In this document: piece by piece, positions 9,520-17,849 of the stretch | Position numbering within the stretch: position 1 is the first letter of the stretch | Layout: the number at the start of each line of letters is the position of its first letter | Assembly: GCA_001873135.1 (NCBI GenBank) | Contig: MNYP01000057.1 | Coordinates: 1 to 36,293, forward strand | Length of the DNA: 36,293 nucleotides | DNA from: Helicobacteraceae bacterium CG2_30_36_10 | GTDB taxonomy: Bacteria > Campylobacterota > Campylobacteria > Campylobacterales > Sulfurimonadaceae | Direction: 5' to 3' | Made by a program: the position numbers and the translations under genes | Notes under the pieces: generated by a model | Told to the model about the DNA's origin: nothing | The model's input: only the letters and a program-made list of their open reading frames with translations | Databases searched by the model: none

Positions 9520-12500
9520 TTAAACGTTGTAGTAAGTAGCCCCAGGATGATAAACAACTAAAGCACTTGTTGACTGCTCCGGGTGAATCTGAAAGGTTTC
9601 ACTGAGCTCAATGCCAAACTCTTCTGGTTTTAGCAGATCAAAGAGAGGACGGCTCAGTTCAAGGTCGGGACAAGCGGCATAACCAAAAGAGTATCTGCTT
9701 CCCTGATATTTGTTCATCTGCACATCACTGAGTTTACTCCCCTCTCCCTCAGAAATATTTAAATCAAGCCTAATCTGTTTATGCGCAATTTCAGCCAATG
9801 CTTCGGCCAACTCAACTCCGAGACCATGAAATTGGTAATACTCTGCGTAGTTCCCTTTGTCATATACTTCTCTCTCAGCTTCACTAATCTTTGAACCGGC
9901 ACTTACACATGTGAGGGCAATCACATCATGTCTATCTGAGTGAAAGAAGTCACTTAAAGCGCGGTGTGGCTCTTTTCTTTGTCTAGGGAAGTTAAACTGC
10001 TTTATTGCTCTTCCTACCACCTGATCCAGAGGTTCGCGGTTGATTTCATCAGGTGAGTTATACCCCTCGCTCTCATCAAAAATAAGAATTGTATTGTCAT
10101 CACTTCTGCATGGCCAGTAACCGTAAACAATGGTCGGCTCAAAGAGCTTTTCATCCAAAAACTGAGCTTTAAGACGCTCATAAGCCGGCATAATAATTTC
10201 GTCAACCTGCTTTTTATAAGCCTCTTTTGTCATCCCTTTTGAACTATAGCCCCAACGAGATTTAAAAAGTATTTTGTGGTTTATCCACTCAAAAGCCATC
10301 TCAATCTGCACGGGTGTTAGTTTCATTTCTCGTCTTCCCCAAAAAGGAGGCGTTGGAACTTTTACATCACGAGACGGCATCTTCAGCTCTGCAAATGGAG
10401 GGATAATTACTGCTTTTTTCTCTACAACCACTTTTTCTTGCGTCTCTTTACCATGCAGGTCAGTGTCAAAGTTCCCCGCTTCTATACGGCTCATAGCAGT
10501 TACCCCGTCAAAAGCATCTTTGCAGTAAAAGATAGGACCATCATAAAAAGGGCGGCAAAAGTCATCTATAAAAGAGCGCGTCAGAGCGGCTCCGCCTAAA
10601 AGAATAGGGATTTTAATATCTGCTTCTTTAAGTGTTTCAAGATTCTCTTTCATAACCTGAGTAGATTTTACCAAAAGTCCGCTCATGCCTAAAGCGCTTG
10701 CATTTGATTCTTTGAGCGTCTTTACAAATGTGTCTAAATCTACTTTTATGCCAAGGTTTATAACTTTAAAACCGTTGTTGGAGAGAATAATATCTACAAG
10801 GTTTTTGCCGACATCGTGAACATCGCCTCTAACTGTTCCTAAAACAAGGGTGGTATCGACTGTTTTGTCAATTTTTGGCAGATAAGGGTTGAGATAATCA
10901 ACAGTTTTTTTCATAGTCTCTGCACTTTGAAGCACGAAGGGCAACTGCATCTGTCCTGAGCCAAAAAGCTCACCGACTACTTTCATGGCATCGATAAGAA
11001 TTTCATTTACGATTATTTCAGGGGCTATTGTTTTTCGAGCCTCTTCAACGAGCGGTATCATTCTCTCTTTATCGCCGTCCATTAAAAGTTTTGCTATTTT
11101 TTCCTCGTTGCTCATGGCAAGGTATGCTGCATCTTCAACATCGCTATCCACTGCCTCTTTTGTGCTAAAGTGTTCTATAAACTCAAAGAGAGCGGCTCCT
11201 TTTGGTTTTTTGTTGAAGATAAGATTATTACAAATATCCTGCTCCTCTTGTGTAATCTTATTAAGAGGAATAATGTGCTTAACATTAATGATTACGGAAC
11301 TAAGACCTGCTTTGATACAGTGGTGTAAAAACATAGAGTTTAGGTAAGGTCTAGCATCTTTGTCGAGTCCGAAGGAGATATTTGAAAGTCCTAAAACAGC
11401 ACCGACTTCCGGGTGAAGAAGGCGAAGTTGTCGTATAGCTTCTATGGTATTTATGCCGGCGTCAAAATACTCTGCATCACCGGAACCCAAAGTAAAGGTT
11501 AAAAGGTCGAAAACTAAATCCTCAGGATTGATACCATGTTTTTTCGTTGCAAGTTCATAGATTCTCTGGGCCACCTCGATTTTTCTCTCAACTGTTTTCG
11601 CCATGCCGATTTCATCAATAGTGAGACACACTAAAGCCGCACCGAATTTTTTAGCCAACCGGCAAACTGTGTCGAACTTCTCAATGCCGTCTTCAAGGTT
11701 TACGGAGTTTATAATAGCTTTGCCGCCTATGAGCTTAAGCGCCTCTTCGAGTGCAGGAGTTTGAGTGGAGTCGGGCATAATCGGCAGATTTATTTTACTG
11801 GCATAAAGACTCATAACGGAGTTCATATCTTTTGTCTCATCGCGACCTGCAAAACCGACACTAACATCTAAAACATGCGCGCCTGCGCGAACTTGTTGTT
11901 GCCCAACACTGAGCGTTCCCTCATAATCTTCAGCGAGCAGAAGATCTTTAAAGGCTTTTGAACCGGTTGCGTTTGAGCGTTCCCCTATAAGCAGAGGTGC
12001 CGGCTCTTGCATAAGCGCAACATTTGAAAAGAGCGAAGCAAGAGCGTTGGGTTGATTTCCACATGCCGGCGTTGGGGTTATGTTCGCAACTCTGTTTACG
12101 AGTGCTCTAATATGCTGAGGTGTTGTTCCGCAGCATCCGCCAAGAAAGCTTACTCCGTTAAATGCGAGAAATTTTTCCTGTTGGTTAGCAAAATCATCGG
12201 GTCCCATCGGGTAGTAGGTGTAGCCACCGCGGTTTTGGGGAAGTCCTGCATTTGCGTGAACGCTGATAGGTTTGCCCCACACTTCACTGAGAGTTTTTAC
12301 ATGTTTTAAAACCTGCTCAGGTCCTGTTCCGCAGTTAAAGCCAAGGCTTAAGATATCAAAAGGCTCTAAAATCGTCGCAATAGTGGCGGCATCTGTTCCT
12401 ATAAGCATAGTTCCACTCAGCTCGATGGTTACGGAGACCATTATGGGAATTTCAGTCTCTCTTTGTCTGTTTGCCTCTTCGCAGGCGTGAAGAGCGGCTT

Positions 12501-13011
12501 TAATCTGAAGTGGGTCTTGGCAGGTCTCAAGCAAGAAAACATCGACGCCTCCGTCAATGAGCGCTAAACAAAACTCCGTATACCCTTTGAACATATCGTC
12601 ATAATGAATATGCCCCAAAGAGGGGAGTTTCGTGCCCGGTCCGACAGAGCCTAAAACAAAACGGGGATGCTCAGGCGTTGAGAACTTTTCGCACTCTTTT
12701 TTTACAAGCTCGGCTCCGGCTTTAGTGAGTTCATAAGCACGATGCCCTATCTGGTACTCGTTCAAAACCCAAGAGAAGGAGCCAAAGGTATTTGTGGTTA
12801 TAAAGTCTGCTCCCGCGGTTAAATAAGCATGAAAAATCTCACTTAGTATCTCGGGACAGGTAACATTTAAAAGTTCGTTACAACCCTCATTTCCTTCCCA
12901 TGCGGCATGTGGAATCTTATCATCACGTTGTTGAAGTTGCGTGCCCATTGCCCCGTCTATAATTAAAGGACGGGTTTTTATTGTGTTTAAAATGTATTGT
13001 TTTGTTGTCAT
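9520..13011 (-). CDS. metH: Cobalamin-dependent methionine synthase
   Basis: Transfers methyl from methyl-tetrahydrofolate through cobalamin to homocysteine. All modules are present in the 1163 residues. The homocysteine domain has zinc ligands Cys227 (GFNCG) and Cys293/Cys294 (GGCCG). The pterin-binding domain starts about 340 (IGERSNATGSKAF). The B12 cap and Rossmann domains carry DVHDVGK (730-736, His732 the cobalt ligand). The C-terminal AdoMet-binding reactivation domain contains 'YSFGYAACPD'. It is slightly shorter than the 1227-residue E. coli enzyme but not truncated. Single gene, divergent from the lipoprotein gene. It holds one exact repeat copy (12056-12067) in the linker between the first two domains and one near-copy (12904-12915). 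Confidence 0.97.
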   Translation of the reverse strand: MTTKQYILNTIKTRPLIIDGAMGTQLQQRDDKIPHAAWEGNEGCNELLNVTCPEILSEIFHAYLTAGADFITTNTFGSFSWVLNEYQIGHRAYELTKAGAELVKKECEKFSTPEHPRFVLGSVGPGTKLPSLGHIHYDDMFKGYTEFCLALIDGGVDVFLLETCQDPLQIKAALHACEEANRQRETEIPIMVSVTIELSGTMLIGTDAATIATILEPFDILSLGFNCGTGPEQVLKHVKTLSEVWGKPISVHANAGLPQNRGGYTYYPMGPDDFANQQEKFLAFNGVSFLGGCCGTTPQHIRALVNRVANITPTPACGNQPNALASLFSNVALMQEPAPLLIGERSNATGSKAFKDLLLAEDYEGTLSVGQQQVRAGAHVLDVSVGFAGRDETKDMNSVMSLYASKINLPIMPDSTQTPALEEALKLIGGKAIINSVNLEDGIEKFDTVCRLAKKFGAALVCLTIDEIGMAKTVERKIEVAQRIYELATKKHGINPEDLVFDLLTFTLGSGDAEYFDAGINTIEAIRQLRLLHPEVGAVLGLSNISFGLDKDARPYLNSMFLHHCIKAGLSSVIINVKHIIPLNKITQEEQDICNNLIFNKKPKGAALFEFIEHFSTKEAVDSDVEDAAYLAMSNEEKIAKLLMDGDKERMIPLVEEARKTIAPEIIVNEILIDAMKVVGELFGSGQMQLPFVLQSAETMKKTVDYLNPYLPKIDKTVDTTLVLGTVRGDVHDVGKNLVDIILSNNGFKVINLGIKVDLDTFVKTLKESNASALGMSGLLVKSTQVMKENLETLKEADIKIPILLGGAALTRSFIDDFCRPFYDGPIFYCKDAFDGVTAMSRIEAGNFDTDLHGKETQEKVVVEKKAVIIPPFAELKMPSRDVKVPTPPFWGRREMKLTPVQIEMAFEWINHKILFKSRWGYSSKGMTKEAYKKQVDEIIMPAYERLKAQFLDEKLFEPTIVYGYWPCRSDDNTILIFDESEGYNSPDEINREPLDQVVGRAIKQFNFPRQRKEPHRALSDFFHSDRHDVIALTCVSAGSKISEAEREVYDKGNYAEYYQFHGLGVELAEALAEIAHKQIRLDLNISEGEGSKLSDVQMNKYQGSRYSFGYAACPDLELSRPLFDLLKPEEFGIELSETFQIHPEQSTSALVVYHPGATYYNV
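12056..12067 (-). repeat. Dispersed 12-mer repeat (exact copy inside metH)
   Basis: TTTCCACATGCC on the plus strand. It encodes Ala-Cys-Gly-Asn near residue 317 of MetH, in the linker between the homocysteine and pterin domains, where little sequence constraint is expected. Confidence 0.75.
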
Positions 13012-13098
13012 TGTATTCTTTTCTTTGAGTTAATAAGAAATATTTTATCAAAATAGAGCATAAAAAAGACTTTGAGTTGAAAAGCAAAATAAATATTA

Positions 13099-13108
13099 TG
13101 CTAAAATA
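13099..13108 (+). promoter_or_regulatory. Extended -10 promoter for the lipoprotein gene
   Basis: TATGC-TAAAAT (-10 box 13103-13108 with upstream TGn), 60 nt before the lipoprotein start. TTGAAA lies 19 bp upstream of the box as a loosely spaced -35. Confidence 0.5.
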
Positions 13109-13167
13109 GATGTAAATGTTTTTGATAATGTGAAAAGATTATTTAAAAACTAAAAAAGGAGTATTTG

Positions 13168-14259
13168 ATGATAAAAAAGATGTTGATAAGCTCGTTGGTT
13201 GCTGTGGCATTGGTTTTAACCGGCTGTGGAGAAGATAGTGGAGGTGTTGATAAGTTAGAGACACAACAAATGTTGGATAATGGGGACTTTAATGGTGTTA
13301 TATCTAGGGTTGAAGCGACTGCCAGCTCTGACTCTGATTATTTGGCTTTAGCGGCTGCTTATATGGGCAAAGCAGGACTTGCTTTACCTGATTTGATTGA
13401 TATTATTCTTAACAGTGATGATACGGGGGATGATGCATTTGTTACTTTTATTGATCAAGTGGATACAAAAAAAAGCAGTTCCGCGCTGAATGATTTGGAA
13501 AAATCATCGGGATATTATAAGAAAATCGTGGAAGAGAAGTGTTCTGCTACTGATGCAAATTTGAGTTATTCCCAAAAAGATATTTGTCTGTTTCTAGGGC
13601 TCTCACAAACGATGAAGGTCGCTACGGCTATCGGATATCTTGCCGATGATATTTCAGTTTTGACTGCAGATATTAATACATCTGATGCTAAATTAACAGC
13701 TTCTTTGTGCGCTATGAAATATGCTATAGACGGCAGAAGTGATACAAATGTCACTTGTAGTGTGACAGACAACAATGAAAGTATCACATTTCTAGATAGC
13801 AATAGAACATATAGTCCAATAGTTATTTCAGAAAACGGCGAAACTTTTGAGTTTTTGATTACAGATAAAAACTCAACTGCTATCACTAGCAGTTTTTGTA
13901 GTACTGAGAGCTTCTCTACAAGAATAGCTTTAGACCAAAATATTACATTTGATACTTTATCTTCATACAGTGACTATAATGCATCATACCATGCCTGCCC
14001 GGTAAATGAGACTCTCTTGGTAGTCGGTGACGCTGCTTCGGAGGCAGATATAACAACAGCCGATGTTATTGTCTCAGCACTCAATGAAGGAACAGATTCT
14101 ATTGGAGTTGCAGCGAGTGAAGATATGCAGCAATCAATAGATGAGTTTAAGTGTGAAGTCTTAGGTGGAACATATAATTATAGTTCATGTGACAAAAGTT
14201 TAGATCAAAATGTTACCGAGCAACAAGTTATAACTTATCTCAACACAAACAATAACTAG
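13168..14259 (+). CDS. Lipoprotein of unknown function
   Basis: The N-terminus MIKKMLISSLVAVALVLTGC is a lipoprotein signal with lipobox LTGC and lipidated Cys20, so the product is membrane-anchored on the periplasmic side or in the outer membrane. The start is ATG 13168 behind AAAAAAGGAG; a TTG one codon earlier is possible. Residues ~30-75 resemble one or two short helix-turn-helix repeats ('LDNGDFNGVISRVEA...YLALAAAYMGKAGL'). The rest is acidic and Ser/Asp-rich, with several Cys that could form disulfides (around SATDANLSYSQKDIC and SSFCSTES). It is nine bases ahead of a beta-barrel gene, so they probably act together in the outer membrane. I do not recognise the family. Confidence 0.75.
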   Translation: MIKKMLISSLVAVALVLTGCGEDSGGVDKLETQQMLDNGDFNGVISRVEATASSDSDYLALAAAYMGKAGLALPDLIDIILNSDDTGDDAFVTFIDQVDTKKSSSALNDLEKSSGYYKKIVEEKCSATDANLSYSQKDICLFLGLSQTMKVATAIGYLADDISVLTADINTSDAKLTASLCAMKYAIDGRSDTNVTCSVTDNNESITFLDSNRTYSPIVISENGETFEFLITDKNSTAITSSFCSTESFSTRIALDQNITFDTLSSYSDYNASYHACPVNETLLVVGDAASEADITTADVIVSALNEGTDSIGVAASEDMQQSIDEFKCEVLGGTYNYSSCDKSLDQNVTEQQVITYLNTNNN

Positions 14260-14268
14260 GGGAAAATA

Positions 14269-15456
14269 ATGATGAAAAAAATACTATCACTGACACTTTT
14301 GGGTGCTACAACATCTTTAATGGCTATGTATGCAGAGCATGCATATCTTTATAAAGATCCTCGTATTATGGGAATGGGCGGTGCCAACATTGCTGTAGGT
14401 TCTTACTCAACTTCAGTTTTTTCTAATCCTGCAGGACTTGCAACTATAAAAAAAGAAAATGGCTTAATTGTTGATCTTCTTGGTATCGGTGTCTCTTCAA
14501 CGGCGAAGGTTCAAGAGTTTGTGCAAGATATCAATGATGCTTCAGACACAGGAAACGATGCGGCGGTATCTGAAGTGCTTAAAAAGTATTCCGGAGAACA
14601 TTTTCATATCGGTGTGGACAATTACAGTTCTGTTTCTGGAAATGCAGATGCGTTTGCCTGGAGTATAGGCTTGTTAGCGGTGGCTGATGTTAACTTGATG
14701 GCACATGCCAACGGAAGTACCACCGGCGGACTCTTAGAAACCAGCTCTCGTGCGTATGGAGGAGTTGTTTTAGGTGCTGCTAAACCATACGACACGGAGA
14801 TGGGACGCTTAGACATCGGTATGGGCTTGAAATATATAACACAAAATTCTTATGAAGGTGTACTCGGGATATCGGAACTCACAGATGACTCTGAGGATAT
14901 TGGCACAAAACTTCAAAACAAGTATGAAAAAACAGCTTCGGGCATAGGTTTTGATATTGGGGCAACTTTGCACCCTTTTGATGATAACTTCTTACATCCC
15001 GCTTTTGGTTTAAGTGTTTTAAATATTGGTTCTATGAATATGGATGACAATTACGGCAGACAGCCAATGACGGTAAATATCGGTATCTCCATTTCTCCGG
15101 AAGTTCCTCTTCTTGAAAAGTTTGTTGTGGCTGTAGATTATGTTGATCTTCTTAATGCAAATAAACTTCGCATCTATGAATACAGTGATAACGGCGATAT
15201 TATTAGTTTTAGTGATTATGAAGATAGTGATTTTATGAAAAGGCTGCGTATAGGTACAGAACTAGGCTTGATTGACTCAACATACTTTTCAACTGCGCTG
15301 AATTTTGGTCTATATCAAGGCGCTTATACAGCAGGATTGAACCTTGAAGTTACAATTTTAAAACTTAATTTTGCAACCTATGAAGAGCAAATCGGTTCTG
15401 GGAGTGTTGATATATCTGACAGAAGATATATGGCACAAGTCGGTATCGGCTGGTAA
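14269..15456 (+). CDS. TraF_2/PorV-like outer-membrane beta-barrel protein
   Basis: Signal peptide about 1-20 (MMKKILSLTLLGATTSLMA). The mature N-terminus 'DPRIMGMGGANIAVGSYSTSVFSNPAGLA' is the hallmark of FadL/PorV-like barrels, in which a Gly-rich plug segment is followed by an Asn-Pro-Ala-Gly motif. Members in this phylum are often annotated 'conjugal transfer protein TraF', but nothing here suggests conjugation. Later strands ('GRLDIGMGLKYIT', 'GFDIGATLHPF', 'FVVAVDYVDL') fit a barrel, and it ends in RYMAQVGIGW with an aromatic last residue. AGGGGAAA precedes the ATG. Likely co-transcribed with the lipoprotein upstream. Function unknown; transport or surface export of a lipoprotein are both possible. 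Confidence 0.75.
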   Translation: MMKKILSLTLLGATTSLMAMYAEHAYLYKDPRIMGMGGANIAVGSYSTSVFSNPAGLATIKKENGLIVDLLGIGVSSTAKVQEFVQDINDASDTGNDAAVSEVLKKYSGEHFHIGVDNYSSVSGNADAFAWSIGLLAVADVNLMAHANGSTTGGLLETSSRAYGGVVLGAAKPYDTEMGRLDIGMGLKYITQNSYEGVLGISELTDDSEDIGTKLQNKYEKTASGIGFDIGATLHPFDDNFLHPAFGLSVLNIGSMNMDDNYGRQPMTVNIGISISPEVPLLEKFVVAVDYVDLLNANKLRIYEYSDNGDIISFSDYEDSDFMKRLRIGTELGLIDSTYFSTALNFGLYQGAYTAGLNLEVTILKLNFATYEEQIGSGSVDISDRRYMAQVGIGW

Positions 15457-15471
15457 AATAAACCTCTTTTA

Positions 15472-15500
15472 TTTGCACATGCCAAGATGGCATGTGGAAA
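15472..15500. repeat. Inverted pair of the dispersed 12-mer; probable terminator
   Basis: TTTGCACATGCC (15472-15483, one mismatch), loop AAGAT, GGCATGTGGAAA (15489-15500, exact). The arms pair over 8 bp (CACATGCC/GGCATGTG), and a TTT/AAA extension lies beyond one mismatch. It starts 15 nt after the stop of the barrel gene, and ATACCTTTTAAATTT follows. Confidence 0.75.
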
Positions 15501-15552
15501 TACCTTTTAAATTTCTCCAATTAACCGGCACCTATAGCACAAACCTGACAAT

Positions 15553-15593
15553 TTGACGAAATAAACATAATTTTACTTGACTTACTTCGTCAA
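15553..15593. promoter_or_regulatory. Inverted repeat TTGACGAA ... TTCGTCAA, candidate operator
   Basis: Perfect 8-bp arms at 15553-15560 and 15586-15593 with a 25-bp spacer, giving about 33 bp centre to centre (three helical turns). The right arm falls inside the spacer of the promoter at 15577-15606. Autoregulation by the recombinase-like protein is an inference from position. Confidence 0.5.
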
Positions 15594-15606
15594 CTTGGAG
15601 TACAAT
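15577..15606 (+). promoter_or_regulatory. Sigma-70 promoter of the recombinase-like gene and ccoG
   Basis: TTGACT (15577-15582), 18-bp spacer, TACAAT (15601-15606). This is one of the few places in the window with a good -35 box. It lies 38 nt before the ATG at 15645. Confidence 0.65.
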
Positions 15607-15644
15607 GACGATGAAATTCAATAAAAAGAGGAGTTTTACCGCTA

Positions 15645-16280
15645 ATGACAATTGCTTATATACGGTCGGATAAAAATTTTGATGCAGCACATGAACAGTT
15701 ACAACTGATAAATTCGTATGCAGTGTCAAATAGTCTCATTATTGATGACGAATTCATTGATCAAACATCACAAAATAAAAGGCTTAAAGATCGAGCAGAA
15801 GTTACTGAATATTTCCAAAAACAAACAGGGAGTACACTATTAGTATCGGATGTTTGGGTTTTAAGTACGGATATGGAAGATATTGTTCAGATGTTCAGTT
15901 GTTTACTAAAACATGATTTTAGTGTGCACTTTATTAAACAATCTGTTGTTATGTCACGACAAAGTAGTACAATGTTGGTTTTAGGATTGATGGATAATTT
16001 ACGACAAACAATACAGAGCGAATCTAGTCGAGTTATTGGAAGGCCTGTCGGCAGTAAATCTACTTCTAAGTTTGATAAACATATAAAAGAGATTATTGAA
16101 TTTATAAGAGATAAAAAAAGTGTTAGTGAAATGTCAAGAGTTTTAGATGTGAGCAGAAGTTCACTCAAAGACTACATAGAATCACGAGAGTTAAAAGAAG
16201 TTGCCTTTGGATCACTGCTTCTTGAAGTTTCATCTGACGCAGAAGAACAGGTAATCAATACGATTAGCTGTTCAAAATAA
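15645..16280 (+). CDS. Serine-recombinase-like protein lacking catalytic residues; likely DNA-binding regulator
   Basis: The N-terminus MTIAYIRSDKN...EQLQLINSYA aligns with the resolvase/invertase fold ('YaRVS....Q...L'). The nucleophilic Ser position is Asp9 (YIRSD), and the catalytic DRLGR region is replaced by VWVLS (about 70-74), so both active-site arginines are lost. The long E-helix (about 102-131) is followed by GRPVGS and a C-terminal helix-turn-helix (about 144-181, 'KKSVSEMSRVLDVSRSSLKDYI') as in Hin-type invertases. 211 residues. AGAGGAG precedes the ATG. The gene is 30 nt ahead of ccoG and behind a promoter carrying an inverted repeat, so a domesticated transcription regulator is more likely than a recombinase. 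That role is inferred. Confidence 0.72.
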   Translation: MTIAYIRSDKNFDAAHEQLQLINSYAVSNSLIIDDEFIDQTSQNKRLKDRAEVTEYFQKQTGSTLLVSDVWVLSTDMEDIVQMFSCLLKHDFSVHFIKQSVVMSRQSSTMLVLGLMDNLRQTIQSESSRVIGRPVGSKSTSKFDKHIKEIIEFIRDKKSVSEMSRVLDVSRSSLKDYIESRELKEVAFGSLLLEVSSDAEEQVINTISCSK

Positions 16281-16310
16281 TAGATAACAAATAAATACGA
16301 GGAATAGAAA

Positions 16311-17744
16311 ATGAGTGAAGAAAAAAAAGCTATTAAAATACCAACCCCTTGGAGAATTACACGTTACTATGTTTATTCATTAATTACTTTGGTACTTTTA
16401 GCAACACCTTGGATAGTGATAGATGGACATCATCTCTTTTTGTTAAGCTTTGATAAAATGAAATTACATCTTGCATTTATACAGTTTGACATGCAAGAGT
16501 TGTATTTGATGCCATTTTTATTGATATTGATGTTCTTAGGAATTTTTGCTATGACGGTTGTGGGCGGTCGTGTATTTTGCGGTTGGATGTGTCCACAGAC
16601 TATTTTCCGTGTCATCTACCGTGACTTAATTGAGACTAAGATTTTAGGTATGCGAAAGCGTATTAAAAACAAGCAGCAAGAGCCTGATATGTCAAAGACT
16701 GAAAACAAGGTGAAACAAGTTATTGCAATATTGCTTTGGACTGCTTTATCCATTATTGCATCGGCTAATCTTTTATGGTTTTTTGTTCCTCCTGAAGATT
16801 TTTTTGCCTATTTAGCCGATTTTGATAACCACTGGATAGTTTTTGGTACTTTGATTGCCATGACACTATTTTTAGTCTATGACATTATCTTTTTAAAAGA
16901 AGATTATTGTGCGTATGTTTGTCCTTACTCTCGAATTCAGTCTGTTTTATATGATGACCATACTGTTATGGCTCTTTATAACACGCACAGAGGTGGTGAT
17001 ATTTACGATGCAGAGCACAACAAAGTTTTCACAAAACAAAAAGAGCTTCAAGCCTTTGAACCATCAGCAGAATGTACTACCTGTGAGAGTTGTGTAACAG
17101 TCTGTCCAACACATATCGACATCCGTAAAGGTCTTCAGTTGGAGTGCATTAACTGTCTTGAGTGTGTTGATGCTTGTACAACGGTTATGGGCAAACTCGG
17201 CAAGCCTTCTTTGGTTACATGGTCAAGTGATTATGAAATTATAGATCAAAAAGGTAAAACTAAATATTTCCGTCCTAAGATTTTAGCTTATATAGGGATT
17301 TTGGTTGTAATTACGATTATCCTTGGCATGATGGGAAGTACAAAAGAACATATGCTCTTAAACATTAACAAAGAGACTCGTCTATATTCTACAAAATCAA
17401 TGCCGGATGGCAAGGTAGCAGTAGAAAATGCTTATGAATTCTTACTTCAAAATACTGAAAATAAGAAAATGAAGTTTTACTTTGAGGTAATTCCTCCAAA
17501 AGGTATGGAAGGTAAAATAACGATTGTTAGACCTAACGAAGCGTTCGAAGTTGTTCCTGGAATTAAAAAGAAAAAGATAGTTGTACTGAGAACTACGGAG
17601 GCTTTAGTTGATGATGAGAGAAAAGATACGGTTATCCCGATTACGATTAGAGCGTATGCTCTTGGTCACGAGGAGAAAATAGTTATTTTAAGAAACTCTA
17701 CATTTATTTTTCCTAAAGCAGAAATATTAAAAGCTGCCAAATAA
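16311..17744 (+). CDS. ccoG: Cytochrome c oxidase accessory protein CcoG (FixG/RdxA family)
   Basis: Membrane iron-sulfur protein that helps reduce copper for assembly of cbb3 oxidase. Five hydrophobic segments are visible (about 20-37, 66-86, 135-158, 176-193 and 324-341). CGWMC (90-94) and CAYVC (200-204) lie near membrane segments. A double [4Fe-4S] ferredoxin-like domain follows with Cys255/258/261/265 and Cys279/282/285/289. The periplasmic C-terminal domain is present. 477 residues, start MSEEKKAIKIPTPWR behind GAGGAA. The ccoNOQP genes themselves are not in the window. A strong terminator follows. Confidence 0.94.
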   Translation: MSEEKKAIKIPTPWRITRYYVYSLITLVLLATPWIVIDGHHLFLLSFDKMKLHLAFIQFDMQELYLMPFLLILMFLGIFAMTVVGGRVFCGWMCPQTIFRVIYRDLIETKILGMRKRIKNKQQEPDMSKTENKVKQVIAILLWTALSIIASANLLWFFVPPEDFFAYLADFDNHWIVFGTLIAMTLFLVYDIIFLKEDYCAYVCPYSRIQSVLYDDHTVMALYNTHRGGDIYDAEHNKVFTKQKELQAFEPSAECTTCESCVTVCPTHIDIRKGLQLECINCLECVDACTTVMGKLGKPSLVTWSSDYEIIDQKGKTKYFRPKILAYIGILVVITIILGMMGSTKEHMLLNINKETRLYSTKSMPDGKVAVENAYEFLLQNTENKKMKFYFEVIPPKGMEGKITIVRPNEAFEVVPGIKKKKIVVLRTTEALVDDERKDTVIPITIRAYALGHEEKIVILRNSTFIFPKAEILKAAK

Positions 17745-17746
17745 GT

Positions 17747-17785
17747 AAACCCTAGCATAATGCTAGGGTTTGATGCAAATTTTCT
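17747..17785 (+). terminator. Rho-independent terminator after ccoG
   Basis: AAACCCTAGCA (17747-17757), loop TAA, TGCTAGGGTTT (17761-17771): a perfect 11-bp stem starting right after the ccoG stop codon, followed by a T-rich stretch (TTTTCTTCTTC). Confidence 0.85.
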
Positions 17786-17815
17786 TCTTCTTAATACATC
17801 AAAATAATCGTTTTT

Positions 17816-17824
17816 TGCTATAAT
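17816..17824 (+). promoter_or_regulatory. Extended -10 promoter of the YeiH-family gene
   Basis: TGC-TATAAT (box 17819-17824), 26 nt before the ATG at 17850. No strong -35 box is seen. Confidence 0.65.
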
Positions 17825-17849
17825 TGGGTTTTTAAAACAAGGAATTTTG

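Noticed and set aside
10985-11347. 120-residue plus-strand frame inside metH
   Set aside because: Antisense to the cobalamin-binding cap and pterin regions of metH, Ser/Ile-rich as expected of a shadow frame.
9520-13011. Truncated methionine synthase because it is shorter than the E. coli enzyme
   Set aside because: All domains, zinc and cobalt ligands and the reactivation domain are present; the difference is in loops and linkers.
14269-15456. Conjugative transfer protein
   Set aside because: The family label TraF is historical; the sequence is an outer-membrane barrel and no other transfer genes, relaxase or origin are present.
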